From Planctomycetota bacterium (GTDB lineage Bacteria; Planctomycetota; J058), in assembly GCA_023954375.1 (NCBI GenBank), contig JAMLIC010000009.1, positions 165,410 to 229,409 of the forward strand: a stretch of DNA of 64,000 nt, written 5' to 3'. The notes under the pieces were generated by a model that saw only the letters and a list, made by a program, of their open reading frames with translations, did not search any database and had not been told where the DNA came from. This document shows, piece after piece, positions 1 to 8,378 of the stretch; position 1 is the stretch's first letter, and the number at the start of each line of letters is the position of its first letter. The position numbers and the translations under genes are program-made.

Positions 1-1
1 C

Positions 2-940
2 GACGAGCCCACCCCGCCCGACGCCGTCGACGCGCTGATCGGGGCGGTCATGTCGGTGCGCCGGCGGATCCCCGCCCGCGTGGCCGTGAAGCTCGTCAGC
101 CTCGCGCCGGACGACCGCCGCCTCCTGGCCAGCCTGGCCCGCTTCGCCCGCGCCGAGAACACCGCGAGCAAGCGCCAGCTCCTGCCGGTGGTCCAGCGCG
201 CCTACGCCCTCGCGGCCACGGTCGAGGAGCGCCGGGAGCTCGGGCTCTTCCTGTGCATCGTCCTCGACGGGCTCGACCCCGAGCGCCCCCACGAGGTCGA
301 GGCGCTCGTCACCGAGCTGCTCGAGGACGACGGCCGCGACGACGTCTCCCGCAGCACGCTCCACGAGCTCCGCCAGAAGGCGCGCCGCCACCTGCGGCGC
401 TACGAGGACGCCCTGGTCGACGTCGACGAGGCGCTGCGCCTCGTGCCCGAGCGCGACACGCTCCTCGTCGACCGCGCGCAGGCCCTGGTCGGACTCGGCC
501 GCCCCGACGACGGCCTGGAGGACGCCCTCGAGTACGTGCGGCGCACGTACTTCGCGAACGACGCCAAGCTGGCCGTCGGCACGCTCGACCTCGCCGTGCG
601 GGTCGTGTGGGAGGTCGGCCTGCCCGCCGGCCGCGTGGCCGACGTGCGGAGCGTCGTCGACCGCTACCTGCTCGCCCGCGCCGAGCGGTGGGGCTGGGCC
701 GTGCGCGCCGCCCACCTGGCGCTCGAGGCGGACGACGACCCGGGGGCCGCCCTCGACGCCTTGCGCCGCGCGCTCCACGCCCTGCAGCGCGAGGGCACCG
801 CGGCGGAGCGGCGGGCCTTCGCGCTCGAGCTCCAGGCGGCGCACGACGCCCTGTCGGCGGGCGCCCCCGACGCGCCCGCCCGGGTCGCGCGCCTGGTGGG
901 GGACCTGGAGCGGGCGCGGGGCGGCGGGATGTTGCCTTAG
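2..940 (+). CDS. TPR-like helical repeat protein, 5' end missing
   Basis: The frame is open from the first base of the window, so this is the C-terminal ~312 residues of a longer protein. An internal ATG at 50 is not obviously the true start. The visible part is almost entirely alpha-helical and rich in Leu, Ala and Arg. One segment (YEDALVDVDEALRLVPERD, then LLVDRAQALVGLGRPDDGLEDAL) has the helix-turn-helix spacing of tetratricopeptide repeats. No catalytic motif is seen, so a scaffold or protein-interaction role is likely (inference). Its TAG stop forms one end of a perfect hairpin shared with the convergent gene. Confidence 0.6.
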   Translation, partial: DEPTPPDAVDALIGAVMSVRRRIPARVAVKLVSLAPDDRRLLASLARFARAENTASKRQLLPVVQRAYALAATVEERRELGLFLCIVLDGLDPERPHEVEALVTELLEDDGRDDVSRSTLHELRQKARRHLRRYEDALVDVDEALRLVPERDTLLVDRAQALVGLGRPDDGLEDALEYVRRTYFANDAKLAVGTLDLAVRVVWEVGLPAGRVADVRSVVDRYLLARAERWGWAVRAAHLALEADDDPGAALDALRRALHALQREGTAAERRAFALELQAAHDALSAGAPDAPARVARLVGDLERARGGGMLP

Positions 941-965
941 TGTGATCGCGGCTGCGATCACACTA
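938..965. terminator. Bidirectional hairpin terminator between convergent genes
   Basis: A perfect 12-bp inverted repeat, TAGTGTGATCGC (938-949) and GCGATCACACTA (954-965), with loop GGCT. The outer three bases of each arm are the stop codons of the two convergent genes. There is no T-tract on either side. The arm sequence is the same as the first bases of repeat family B seen near 16.2, 24.9 and 42.8 kb, so this may be a minimal form of that element. Confidence 0.65.
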
Positions 966-3539
966 CTCCACCGTCACGATCCCCAGGTCGCCGTCGACGG
1001 TGACGCGCGCGCCGTCGGCGATCCGCGTCGCGCCGGCCGCGCCGAACACGGCGGGGATCCCGTACTCGCGGGCGACGATCGCCGCGTGCGAGAGCACGCC
1101 GCCGACCTCGGCCACGATCCCGCCGGCGAGGTGGAACAGCGGGGTCCACCCGGCGTTGACGACGCGGGCCACGATCACGTCGCCCGGCTGGACCAGGCCG
1201 GCGTCCTCCATGCCGCGCAGGACGCGGGCGCGCGCGGTCACCCGCCCGCCGGAGACGCCGACCCCCTCCACGAGGTGCCCGACGCGGCTCGGAACGTGCA
1301 CCGGCCGCGGCGGCGCGCCCGGCACCTCGATCACGTAGCGCGGCGGCTCCTGGGCCTGGTTCGCGGCCCGCTCCGCGCGGCGTGCGGCCACGCGCGCCCG
1401 CAGGTCGGCCCCGCCCCCGGCCAGCGCCGCCTCGGCCTCCTCGACCTCGAGGAAGAACACGTCGTCGGGGCGCTCGACGAGCCCCCGCACGGCGAGCCGG
1501 CGCCCGACCTCGAGGAACACGCGCCGCACGAGGTGCAGCGCGCGCAGGGCGCTGTCCTTGAGGTTCTCGCGGTAGGGGGCGTAGCGGCGCGCCTCGCGCA
1601 GGAGCGCGCGGAAGGCGCCCCGGCGCAGCGGCAGGGCGCGCTCGAGCGCGCCCTGCCCGACGAGGTGGCGCGACACGCGGCGGGCCAGCGCCCCGGCCCG
1701 CCGCGCCAGGCGCTCCTCGCGGTCGGCGAGCCGCGGCATGCCCCCGCCCTGGTCGCGGGCGGCGCGCACGAGGCTGCCGAGCACGGCCAGGATCACCGAC
1801 GGGTCGTCGGCCCAGCGCGGCTCGGCGAGCTCCGCCTCCTTCTCGCAGCGGTGGCCGAAGTCGGCCAGGAAGCGGGCCAGCTCGCCCCGGAGCCAGCGGC
1901 CGTCGTCGCCGAGCGCCTCGAGCTCCTCCAGCGTGCGCGGCGCCTGCGCGCACAGGGCCGCGGCCAGGGCGGGGCGGGCCGCCGCCCGCTCGGCGAGGCG
2001 CTCGAGGTGGCCGCTGGCGACGGCCAGGGCGTTGCCCGGCGCGCCGGCCGTCAGGTGGGCCACGAGCTTGCCCTCGAACTCCGCCTCGGCGCCGGTGCGG
2101 CGCAGGAAGAGCTCGAGCAAGAGGTAGGCGGCCCCCGAGATCGCCGTCCCCAGGACGTGGCGGCGCAGGGCCTCCTCGAGCAGCCCCGTGGCGTCGCGGC
2201 GCAGGCGCAGGAGGTCGCGGTCGGCCAGCAGGGGGAGGTCGCGCCGGGCGAGCCAGGCGAGGCGCAGGGCGAACACGCGCAGGAACAGCTCGAAGCGCTC
2301 GCGGGCGAGGAGCCGCGCCGCGACGAACAGGAGCCCGAGCCGCGCCGTGCGCCGGTCGAAGGCCGGGAGGTCGAAGGCGATCGTCCCCGCGCGCTCGCCG
2401 AAGATCAGCGCGTCGAAGATCCCCTCGGGCGCGCCCGGGATCAGGCGCAGGAAGGCGCGGAAGTAGTCGGGGTTGAAGTAGGGCAGCCCGTAGAACAGCC
2501 GCATGTAGCCCGGCCCCTCCAGCTCGGGCAGGCCCCCCAGGCGGAACAGGTCGCGCCGCCCCGCCTCGACGAGCGGCGCGAAGAGCGACCAGGTGAGCGG
2601 CGTGACGGGGTCGAGCAGGGCCTCCTGGGTGTTCGCCGCCGTCCAGCGCACGCGCCCGCGCGCCCCGGCCGGCGCCTCGCGCGTCACGGGGCGGGCCTGC
2701 ACCACCCACAGCCGCCCGCCCTCGACCGCCCACTCGAGGTCCAGGCCGCCGTCGCCCTCGGCCCCGAGCGCGCGCTCGACCTCGACCGCGGCGCGCGCCA
2801 GCGCCTCGAGGGTCGGCGCGTCGAGGAGGTCGCCCCCGCGCGCGGGCGCCTCGCGCACGCCGCCCGCCGCGTCGAGGACCCAGCGGGCGGGGTCGGCCAG
2901 GCCGTCGACGAGCGCGCGGCCCGCCCCCGGGACCGCCTCGACCAGCAGCTCGTCGGGCGCGCCGGCGCGCGTGAACAGGACGCCGGCCGCCGTCGGGGTC
3001 AGGCAGCGCTGGACCACGACCGCCATGGGCCGCGGCGCGAGCGGCAGGCCGCGGTCGCGGCGGTAGGCGAGGGCGGCGCGCGAGAAGAGGGACGCCCAGC
3101 TCGCGCGCAGGGCGTCGAGGGCCGCCGGCAGGCCGCGCACGTCGAGCGTCGTGGCGAAGAGCCCCGCCGCCGAGAGCTCGCGCTCGTCCTCGTCGAGCGC
3201 CGACGAGCGGACCGCGAGCGGCCCGACGGGCAGGTCCGCCAGGGCGCCGGCGAGGGCCGCGACGACGTCGTCGGGCAGCGGCAGCGCCAGGCAGGCGGCG
3301 TGCAGGCGGCCGCCCGCCGCCGCGGCGTCCCGGGCCGCGGCCAGGCCCTCGACCTGCTCCGCCAGGCCGGCCGCCTCGAGGGCCCGCCGCCAGGCGGCGG
3401 CCGTGACGACGAAGGCCGGCGGCACGGGGAGCCCCGCGCCGGCGAGCCGGGCGAGGTTCAGGGCCTTGCGCCCGACCTCGTCGGGCCCGAGCGCCAGGGC
3501 GGCGGAGAGGGGCACGACGAGCGGCGCGGGCGCGACCAT
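963..3539 (-). CDS. PEP-synthase-like phosphotransferase of rifampicin phosphotransferase architecture
   Basis: 858 residues. The N-terminal ~320 residues form an ATP-grasp/PPDK-type domain (GRKALNLARLAGAGLPVP, AVRSSALDEDE, GVLFTRAG, LDLEWAVEGG then VVQARPVT). A middle domain follows (~330-770, WTAANTQEALLDPVTPLTWS). The phosphohistidine swivel domain is at the very C-terminus (GGVLSHAAIVAREYGIPAV, His present). Pyruvate phosphate dikinase and PEP synthase place the His domain in the middle and end in a TIM barrel. The order here, and the length near 860, match rifampicin phosphotransferase (Rph). The family transfers the beta-phosphate of ATP to an acceptor via the histidine; the acceptor here is unknown. 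The start is the ATG at 3537-3539; the frame stays open upstream into the divergent gene but lacks homology there. Confidence 0.82.
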   Translation of the reverse strand: MVAPAPLVVPLSAALALGPDEVGRKALNLARLAGAGLPVPPAFVVTAAAWRRALEAAGLAEQVEGLAAARDAAAAGGRLHAACLALPLPDDVVAALAGALADLPVGPLAVRSSALDEDERELSAAGLFATTLDVRGLPAALDALRASWASLFSRAALAYRRDRGLPLAPRPMAVVVQRCLTPTAAGVLFTRAGAPDELLVEAVPGAGRALVDGLADPARWVLDAAGGVREAPARGGDLLDAPTLEALARAAVEVERALGAEGDGGLDLEWAVEGGRLWVVQARPVTREAPAGARGRVRWTAANTQEALLDPVTPLTWSLFAPLVEAGRRDLFRLGGLPELEGPGYMRLFYGLPYFNPDYFRAFLRLIPGAPEGIFDALIFGERAGTIAFDLPAFDRRTARLGLLFVAARLLARERFELFLRVFALRLAWLARRDLPLLADRDLLRLRRDATGLLEEALRRHVLGTAISGAAYLLLELFLRRTGAEAEFEGKLVAHLTAGAPGNALAVASGHLERLAERAAARPALAAALCAQAPRTLEELEALGDDGRWLRGELARFLADFGHRCEKEAELAEPRWADDPSVILAVLGSLVRAARDQGGGMPRLADREERLARRAGALARRVSRHLVGQGALERALPLRRGAFRALLREARRYAPYRENLKDSALRALHLVRRVFLEVGRRLAVRGLVERPDDVFFLEVEEAEAALAGGGADLRARVAARRAERAANQAQEPPRYVIEVPGAPPRPVHVPSRVGHLVEGVGVSGGRVTARARVLRGMEDAGLVQPGDVIVARVVNAGWTPLFHLAGGIVAEVGGVLSHAAIVAREYGIPAVFGAAGATRIADGARVTVDGDLGIVTVE

Positions 3540-3716
3540 CGCGGCCGGCGCTCCGTCCTGGTGCCGCGACGAGGCCACGTCCCCGCCTGCGGAGGGGCCC
3601 CGGTCGCTCGCGACCGTCGGCTGCTGCACTCCTGGCCCCGTTGCGTCCGCGGCGCTCACCCGTGCGTGCCACCCCTGGCGACGCCACCCGATGCTCCCGC
3701 GCACGTGGAGCCAGCG

Positions 3717-3744
3717 TTGACGCCAAAACCCTCGCCCGTATAGT
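3717..3744 (+). promoter_or_regulatory. Sigma-70-like promoter for the HEAT-like membrane protein gene
   Basis: TTGACG (3717-3722), a 16-bp spacer, then TATAGT (3739-3744). It lies 23 nt before the GTG start at 3768, in the divergent spacer shared with the Rph-like gene. The GGGGGG run just before the start may act as a ribosome binding site. Confidence 0.7.
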
Positions 3745-3767
3745 CTAGCCGCTGAACCGGGGGGCAC

Positions 3768-4799
3768 GTGGCCGACGACGCGCGAGAGACCGACACCCCT
3801 GACGCTGGCGCCGCGCCATCGGCGCAGCCGGCCGACGACGCGAAGGGGGTGGACGGCCCGGCGGAGCCGGCGCTCGTCGCCGCCACGGCGGCGGACGAGG
3901 GCGCCGCCCCGGCGCACGTCGACGCGACGGACGGCGAGGCGCAGGCGCGCCTCGACCCGCAGCTCATCGGCCTCGCCGTCGTCCTCTGGCTGCTCGCCGT
4001 GGGCATCTTCGTCTTCAAGTGGGACCGCCTGCGCGTCGACTGGTACCTCGGCAACATCAAGGAGACCGGCGACCTCGCCGGCCGCCTCGACGACACGAGC
4101 ATGCAGGCCCTCGCCGACCTGGCGAAGGACGACCCGGGCGTCCTGCGCATGGTCGCCGACGAGGTCCTGGGTCCGCTCGCCAACCGCGACGAGTTCTACC
4201 GCACGGCGATCGTCAAGACGATCGAGCGCGTGCCCGGCCCCGCGGCGCTCGACCTCCTCGTGGCCGCGGCCGGCGACTACCACGGCGTCGTCCGGGCCAA
4301 CACCTACGTGTCGCTCGGGGCGCGCGCCAAGGCCGACCCGGCCGAGCGCCCGCGGGTCGTCGAGACCCTGATCGGCGCGCTGGGCACGCCCGGCGACATC
4401 GAGCCCATGGGGCGGGCCTACGCGCTGAAGGTCCTCGCCGACCTCGAGGCCCGCGAGGCGCTGTGGCCCGTGATCCGCGAGGTGCGCGGCGCGCGCGGCG
4501 CCGGGTCGGCCGTCAACCGCGAGGCGGCCGAGGCCGGCGAGCGGGTCCTGCGCGAGCGCGGGGCCGAGGCCTTCTACGCGCTGGCGGGCGTGACGCCCGA
4601 GCAGCTGCCCTTCGACCCGCAGGCCGAGCTCGCCGTCCGCGACGCGCAGGTCCGCGCCTGGGAGCGCTGGTTCGTCGAGAGCGGGGGGGCGATCCCCCCG
4701 GGCGAGCGCTTCGAGGAGGTCTTCCCGGCGACCGACTCCACGCAGGGGCCGCCGCCGACCGAAGGAACGGACCAGGAGCCCCAGGGGTCGCCCCAGTGA
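3768..4799 (+). CDS. Single-pass membrane protein with HEAT-like helical repeats
   Basis: 343 residues. The first ~62 residues are Ala/Asp/Glu-rich and probably disordered. A single hydrophobic segment follows (LIGLAVVLWLLAVGIFVF, ~67-84). The remaining ~250 residues read as paired helices of HEAT/armadillo type (for example LLVAAAGDYHGVVRANTYVSLGARA and VETLIGALG...YALKVLADLEAREALWPVI). The tail is Pro/Gln-rich. A good promoter precedes the GTG start. The stop overlaps the next start (GTGA at 4796-4799), so the two are translationally coupled. No enzymatic motif is visible; an anchored scaffold role is inferred. Confidence 0.7.
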   Translation: MADDARETDTPDAGAAPSAQPADDAKGVDGPAEPALVAATAADEGAAPAHVDATDGEAQARLDPQLIGLAVVLWLLAVGIFVFKWDRLRVDWYLGNIKETGDLAGRLDDTSMQALADLAKDDPGVLRMVADEVLGPLANRDEFYRTAIVKTIERVPGPAALDLLVAAAGDYHGVVRANTYVSLGARAKADPAERPRVVETLIGALGTPGDIEPMGRAYALKVLADLEAREALWPVIREVRGARGAGSAVNREAAEAGERVLRERGAEAFYALAGVTPEQLPFDPQAELAVRDAQVRAWERWFVESGGAIPPGERFEEVFPATDSTQGPPPTEGTDQEPQGSPQ

Positions 4800-5884
4800 G
4801 CCACAGCCACACCCCGCCGCCGAGCCCGATCGACGTCAAGTCCGCGCTGGAGCGCCTGATCGCCGGGGAGCTCCGGGCCGACGAGGCCGTCCTCCTCGCG
4901 GCCGAGGCCGGCTACCGCACCTTCGCCGACCTGTGCGAGGCGGAGCTGCCCGAGCACCTGCCCAAGGTGCGGATCGAGCGCTCGACGGTCCGCGACCAGA
5001 TCGGCCGCGCCATCGCCGGCAAGCTCCCGCTCGACGAGCTGCGCGCCTGGGCGGAGGAGCTCGCGGCGGTCCTCGACCGGCACGAGCTGGGCGTGAGCGT
5101 GGGCGAGCGCCGCCGCGTCAGCGAGGCGCTGGCCCTCGTGGCCGTCGCGGCCGACGTGCGGATCTTCCGCAACCGCGGCCCCGTGCTGGGGGTCCTCTCG
5201 GCCGTGGCCCGCTCGCTCGGTCGGCGCCGCGCCGGCAACGTCTCGGTCCTCTACGGGGCGCTCTTCCAGAACCAGCCGGAGTTCCACCTCCTGGCCCGGC
5301 GCCTCGAGGACATCGACGGCGAGGAGGAGGACGGCCCCGAGCCCGGCGGCGACGTGGGCCCGCCCACGTTCCTCCCGCAGGGGCCGTCGTTCATGGACAG
5401 CCTGGGCCTCGGCGGGCTCGAGCTGGACACCGGCCTCGACCGCGCGTGGATGGCGGGCGACGAGCCCGAGGGCGGCGCCGAGCCGCAGCCGCGGGCGGCG
5501 GAGGGCCTCCGCTGCGCGGACGTCGTGGCGCTCAACCGCCCCTACGAGCCCGGGACGCGCGTCCAGGACTACGAGTGGGTGGTCGCCTTCTCGGTGGCCA
5601 CGCGCAGCCTCGTGCAGGAGGACACGGTCCCCGGCACGCCGGCGCCCGGCTTCATGGAGAAGGCGCGCGAGCTGGCGCCGAACTTCGACTTCACCCGCTA
5701 CAAGCCCGAGGCGCGCCGCGACCAGGACGGCGTCCTCGAGGTCGTGCTCGACGCGCCGTCGATCGGCAAGGCGGAGCTGGCCTACGCGGCCAAGCTCTTC
5801 GCCCTCGTCCACCAGGTCGGCGTGGTGACCTTCGAGGGCGTGCGCCTGTCGACGATCGGCCCGGGCCCGCGGCCGGTCGGGTAG
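4796..5884 (+). CDS. Uncharacterised protein coupled to the HEAT-like protein
   Basis: 362 residues, starting at GTG 4796 inside the upstream stop. I do not recognise a family. The N-terminal ~165 residues are helical (DVKSALERLIAGELRADEAVLLAAEAGYRTFADLC). Then comes an acidic Gly/Pro linker (~175-245) and a C-terminal alpha/beta region that includes ELAPNFDFTRYKPEARRDQD and GKAELAYAAKLFALVHQVGVVTFEGVRL. There is no signal peptide or membrane segment. It ends 10 nt before mtnA, so it probably belongs to the same transcript. Confidence 0.6.
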   Translation: MSHSHTPPPSPIDVKSALERLIAGELRADEAVLLAAEAGYRTFADLCEAELPEHLPKVRIERSTVRDQIGRAIAGKLPLDELRAWAEELAAVLDRHELGVSVGERRRVSEALALVAVAADVRIFRNRGPVLGVLSAVARSLGRRRAGNVSVLYGALFQNQPEFHLLARRLEDIDGEEEDGPEPGGDVGPPTFLPQGPSFMDSLGLGGLELDTGLDRAWMAGDEPEGGAEPQPRAAEGLRCADVVALNRPYEPGTRVQDYEWVVAFSVATRSLVQEDTVPGTPAPGFMEKARELAPNFDFTRYKPEARRDQDGVLEVVLDAPSIGKAELAYAAKLFALVHQVGVVTFEGVRLSTIGPGPRPVG

Positions 5885-5894
5885 CGCGCGCGGC

Positions 5895-6980
5895 GTGGCC
5901 GGGTTCGAGACCCTCGCCTGGCGGGGCGACCTGCCGGGCGCGCTGGAGATCATCGACCAGCGCGCCCTCCCCGCGCGGCACGACGTGCTGCGCCTGGAGA
6001 CGGTCCCGGCCGCCTGGGACGCGATCAAGACGCTGGCCGTGCGCGGCGCGCCGGCGATCGGGGTCGCGGCGGCCTACGGCGTCGTGCTCGGCGCGCAGGA
6101 GGCGCTCGCCCGGGGCGCCGGGGGCGACGCCGTGGCCCAGGCGGCGCTCGCCGCGGCCGACCACCTGGCCACGTCGCGGCCGACGGCCGTGAACCTGTTC
6201 TGGGCGCTCGAGCGCATGCGCCGGGCGCTCGGGCGCCTCGTCGATCGGGGGGTGGCCGGCGACGGCGCCTTCGTGACCCGGGCGCTCCTCGCCGAGGCGC
6301 GCGCGATCCACGAGGAGGACCGGGCGACCTGCCGCGCGATCGGCCGGCACGGGGCGGCGCTCCTCGGCCAGGGCGCGCGCGTCCTCACCCACTGCAACGC
6401 CGGCGGGCTGGCCACGTCCGACTACGGGACGGCGCTCGGGTGCATCTACGCCGCCGTCGAGGGCGGGAACCCCGTGACCGTGCTCTCCTGCGAGACGCGG
6501 CCGCTCCTCCAGGGGGCGCGGCTCACCTCGTGGGAGCTCGACCGGCGCGGGATCCCCGTCACGCTGATCTCCGACGGCATGTCGGGCTTCGCCATGCAGC
6601 GCGGCCGCGTCGACGCCGTGATCGTCGGCGCCGACCGGATCGCCCGCAACGGCGACGTCGCCAACAAGATCGGCACCTACACGCACGCCGTCCTGGCGCG
6701 CGAGCACGGCGTGCCCTTCTACGTGGCCGCGCCGCTGTCGACCTTCGACCTGTCGCTCGCGTCGGGCGCCGAGATCCCGATCGAGGAGCGCGCCCCCGAC
6801 GAGGTGACGACGCTCGCCGGCCAGCGCGTCGCGCCCGAGGGCGTGGGCGTGTGGAACCCGGCCTTCGACGTGACGCCGGCCCGGCTGGTCACCGCGATCA
6901 TCTGCGAGCGCGGCGTGATCCAGCCGGTCGACGAGGAGCACGTCGTGGCCCTCGCCGGCGCCCGGGGCTGGTGCGGGTAG
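5895..6980 (+). CDS. mtnA: S-methyl-5-thioribose-1-phosphate isomerase
   Basis: 361 residues, the usual MtnA length. It converts 5-methylthioribose-1-phosphate to the ribulose form in the methionine salvage pathway. Family motifs are present in order: VRGAPAIGVAAAYG near residue 50, LTHCNAGGLATSDYGTALG with the catalytic Cys, VETRPLLQGARLTSWEL (preceded by SC), and GADRIARNGDVANKIGTY with the catalytic Asp. The GTG start lies 10 nt after the upstream stop. No other salvage gene is in the window. Confidence 0.93.
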   Translation: MAGFETLAWRGDLPGALEIIDQRALPARHDVLRLETVPAAWDAIKTLAVRGAPAIGVAAAYGVVLGAQEALARGAGGDAVAQAALAAADHLATSRPTAVNLFWALERMRRALGRLVDRGVAGDGAFVTRALLAEARAIHEEDRATCRAIGRHGAALLGQGARVLTHCNAGGLATSDYGTALGCIYAAVEGGNPVTVLSCETRPLLQGARLTSWELDRRGIPVTLISDGMSGFAMQRGRVDAVIVGADRIARNGDVANKIGTYTHAVLAREHGVPFYVAAPLSTFDLSLASGAEIPIEERAPDEVTTLAGQRVAPEGVGVWNPAFDVTPARLVTAIICERGVIQPVDEEHVVALAGARGWCG

Positions 6981-6997
6981 CGAGCGCCCGGGGCGTC

Positions 6998-7003
6998 TAC
7001 AAT
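6998..7003 (+). promoter_or_regulatory. -10 element TACAAT of a probable leaderless transcript
   Basis: TACAAT ends exactly 6 nt before the ATG at 7010. Initiation at the normal distance would fall on or next to the start codon. There is no Shine-Dalgarno sequence in the gap. Confidence 0.6.
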
Positions 7004-7009
7004 GGACCC

Positions 7010-7708
7010 ATGCCGCTGCACGACTGGGCCCGCGTGCCGGACAACGTCTTCCACAACTTCCACGTGGCCTGGCTGGCGCAGCTCGCCGGGGCGCTCAATG
7101 CCTCCGTCCTGCCGCCCGGCTACCTGGCCCGGGCCGAGGAGTACGTAGGGCCTTTCCAGGCCGACGTCCTCACCCTGGAGGTCGGCCGCGCCTCCAGTCC
7201 TCCCGTCGCGGCCGCCGCCCGCGAGCCGACGGCGACGATCGCGCCGCCCCGGTTCGACGTGACGCGGCAGCGCCGGATCACGGTCTTCTCCGCGCGCGAC
7301 GAGCGCCGGGTCGCGGTCGTCGAGGTCGTCTCCCCGGGCAACAAGGACTCCGAGCGACGCGCGCGCTGGTTCGAGGAGAAGCTGATCGACAGCCTCGGCG
7401 CGGGCCTGCACCTCCTGCTCGTCGACCTCCTCGCGCCCACCGCGGCGGCCCCCGGCTTCGCGGAGGCGGTCGCGCGCGAGCTCGGCTCCGACCGGGTCCC
7501 CGCCGGCGGTCGGGCCGCGACGAGCTTCGAGTGCCAGCCCGCGCCGCCCGTGGTGCGGGTCTACCACCAGCCCTTCGCGCCGGGCGCGCCGCTGCCCCCG
7601 GCGCCCCTCTTCCTGGAGCCCGGGCGCGCCGTCGACCTGCCGCTGGAGGAGACCTACTCCGCCGCGTTCGGCTGGCTGCCGGCCCCGGACCGCGAGCGCC
7701 TGGCCTGA
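7010..7708 (+). CDS. DUF4058 family protein
   Basis: 232 residues. The opening MPLHDWARVPDNVFHNFHVAW and following LNASVLPPGYLARAEEYVGPFQADVLTLE are typical of DUF4058. This family is common in Planctomycetes and Cyanobacteria and has no established function. A central strand-rich segment (ITVFSARDERRVAVVEVVSPGNKDS) resembles a nuclease-like fold, with a Glu in VVEVVSPGNK; that similarity is inference only. It is transcribed from its own -10 element immediately upstream. Confidence 0.82.
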   Translation: MPLHDWARVPDNVFHNFHVAWLAQLAGALNASVLPPGYLARAEEYVGPFQADVLTLEVGRASSPPVAAAAREPTATIAPPRFDVTRQRRITVFSARDERRVAVVEVVSPGNKDSERRARWFEEKLIDSLGAGLHLLLVDLLAPTAAAPGFAEAVARELGSDRVPAGGRAATSFECQPAPPVVRVYHQPFAPGAPLPPAPLFLEPGRAVDLPLEETYSAAFGWLPAPDRERLA

Positions 7709-7751
7709 CCCCCGCGCGCTCGCCCGCGCGCGGTGGTCCAATCGGGGCGCG

Positions 7752-8333
7752 ATGGTCCCCCCGCCGCCCGAGCCGCAGGTCGTCGCCCGCGCGCGCCGCG
7801 GGGACGCGGCGGCCTTCGAGGCGCTCGTGCGCCACTACCAGGACCGCGTCCACGCCCTCGCCTGGCGCCTGACCTACGACGACCACCTGGCGCGCGACGT
7901 CACCCAGGACGTCTTCCTGCGCCTCTACGAGCAGCTCGACCGCTACGACCCGGCGCGGGGCGCGTTCGAGCCCTGGTTCCTGCGGCTGGCCACGAACCTG
8001 GCCCTGAACGCGCGCGCCCGCGCGCAGGTCCGCCGGGCGGCCAGCCTCGACGCGCCGCCGCCGGGCGAGGACGTCGCGCGGGGGCCGCCCGCCGACCCGG
8101 GCGCCGCGCCCGCGCCCGAGCGCGCGGCCGACGCCGGGGCCCGGGCGGGGGGGCGCGCGGCGGGCCGGGGGGGGGCCGCGCGCGACCGCGGGCGCGTCGT
8201 GGTCCTCCACTACCTCGAGGGTCTGGGGCTGAAGGAGATCGCCGCGCGGCTCGACATGCCCGAGGGCACGGTGAAGGTCCGACTCTTCCGGGCGCGGGCG
8301 CTCCTGCGCGAGAAGCTGGCCCGCTTCGGGTGA
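7752..8333 (+). CDS. ECF RNA polymerase sigma factor next to kinase genes
   Basis: 193 residues. Region 2 is clear (AFEALVRHYQDRVHALAWRLTYDDHLARDVTQDVFLRLYEQLDRYDP). Region 4 is clear (VVVLHYLEGLGLKEIAARLDMPEGTVKVRLFRARALLREKL). The linker between them (~120-148) is an unusual Gly/Arg/Ala-rich stretch spanning two G-homopolymers near 8147-8175, where family members normally have an amphipathic helix ending in LP. A compensating pair of frameshifts there is possible. ECF factors beside Ser/Thr kinases, as with the gene starting 46 nt downstream, are a known arrangement in this kind of genome. TCCAAT 9 nt before the ATG is a weak -10 candidate. Confidence 0.85.
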   Translation: MVPPPPEPQVVARARRGDAAAFEALVRHYQDRVHALAWRLTYDDHLARDVTQDVFLRLYEQLDRYDPARGAFEPWFLRLATNLALNARARAQVRRAASLDAPPPGEDVARGPPADPGAAPAPERAADAGARAGGRAAGRGGAARDRGRVVVLHYLEGLGLKEIAARLDMPEGTVKVRLFRARALLREKLARFG

Positions 8334-8366
8334 GGCGGCCGCCTGGCGCGGCCTGCGCCGCGCCTC

Positions 8367-8372
8367 TAGCCT
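8367..8372 (+). promoter_or_regulatory. -10-like TAGCCT, 6 nt before a GTG start
   Basis: TAGCCT is followed by exactly six bases and then GTG at 8379. This matches the TAnnnT-N6-start arrangement seen at several other genes here. There is no ribosome binding site in the gap. Confidence 0.45.
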
Positions 8373-8378
8373 GACCTC

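Noticed and set aside
942..3743. Very long plus-strand open frame opposite the Rph-like gene
   Set aside because: The product is compositionally biased (Arg/Ala/Glu/Gly) with no domain, while the opposite strand has clear PEP-utilising motifs. Long shadow frames are expected at this GC content.
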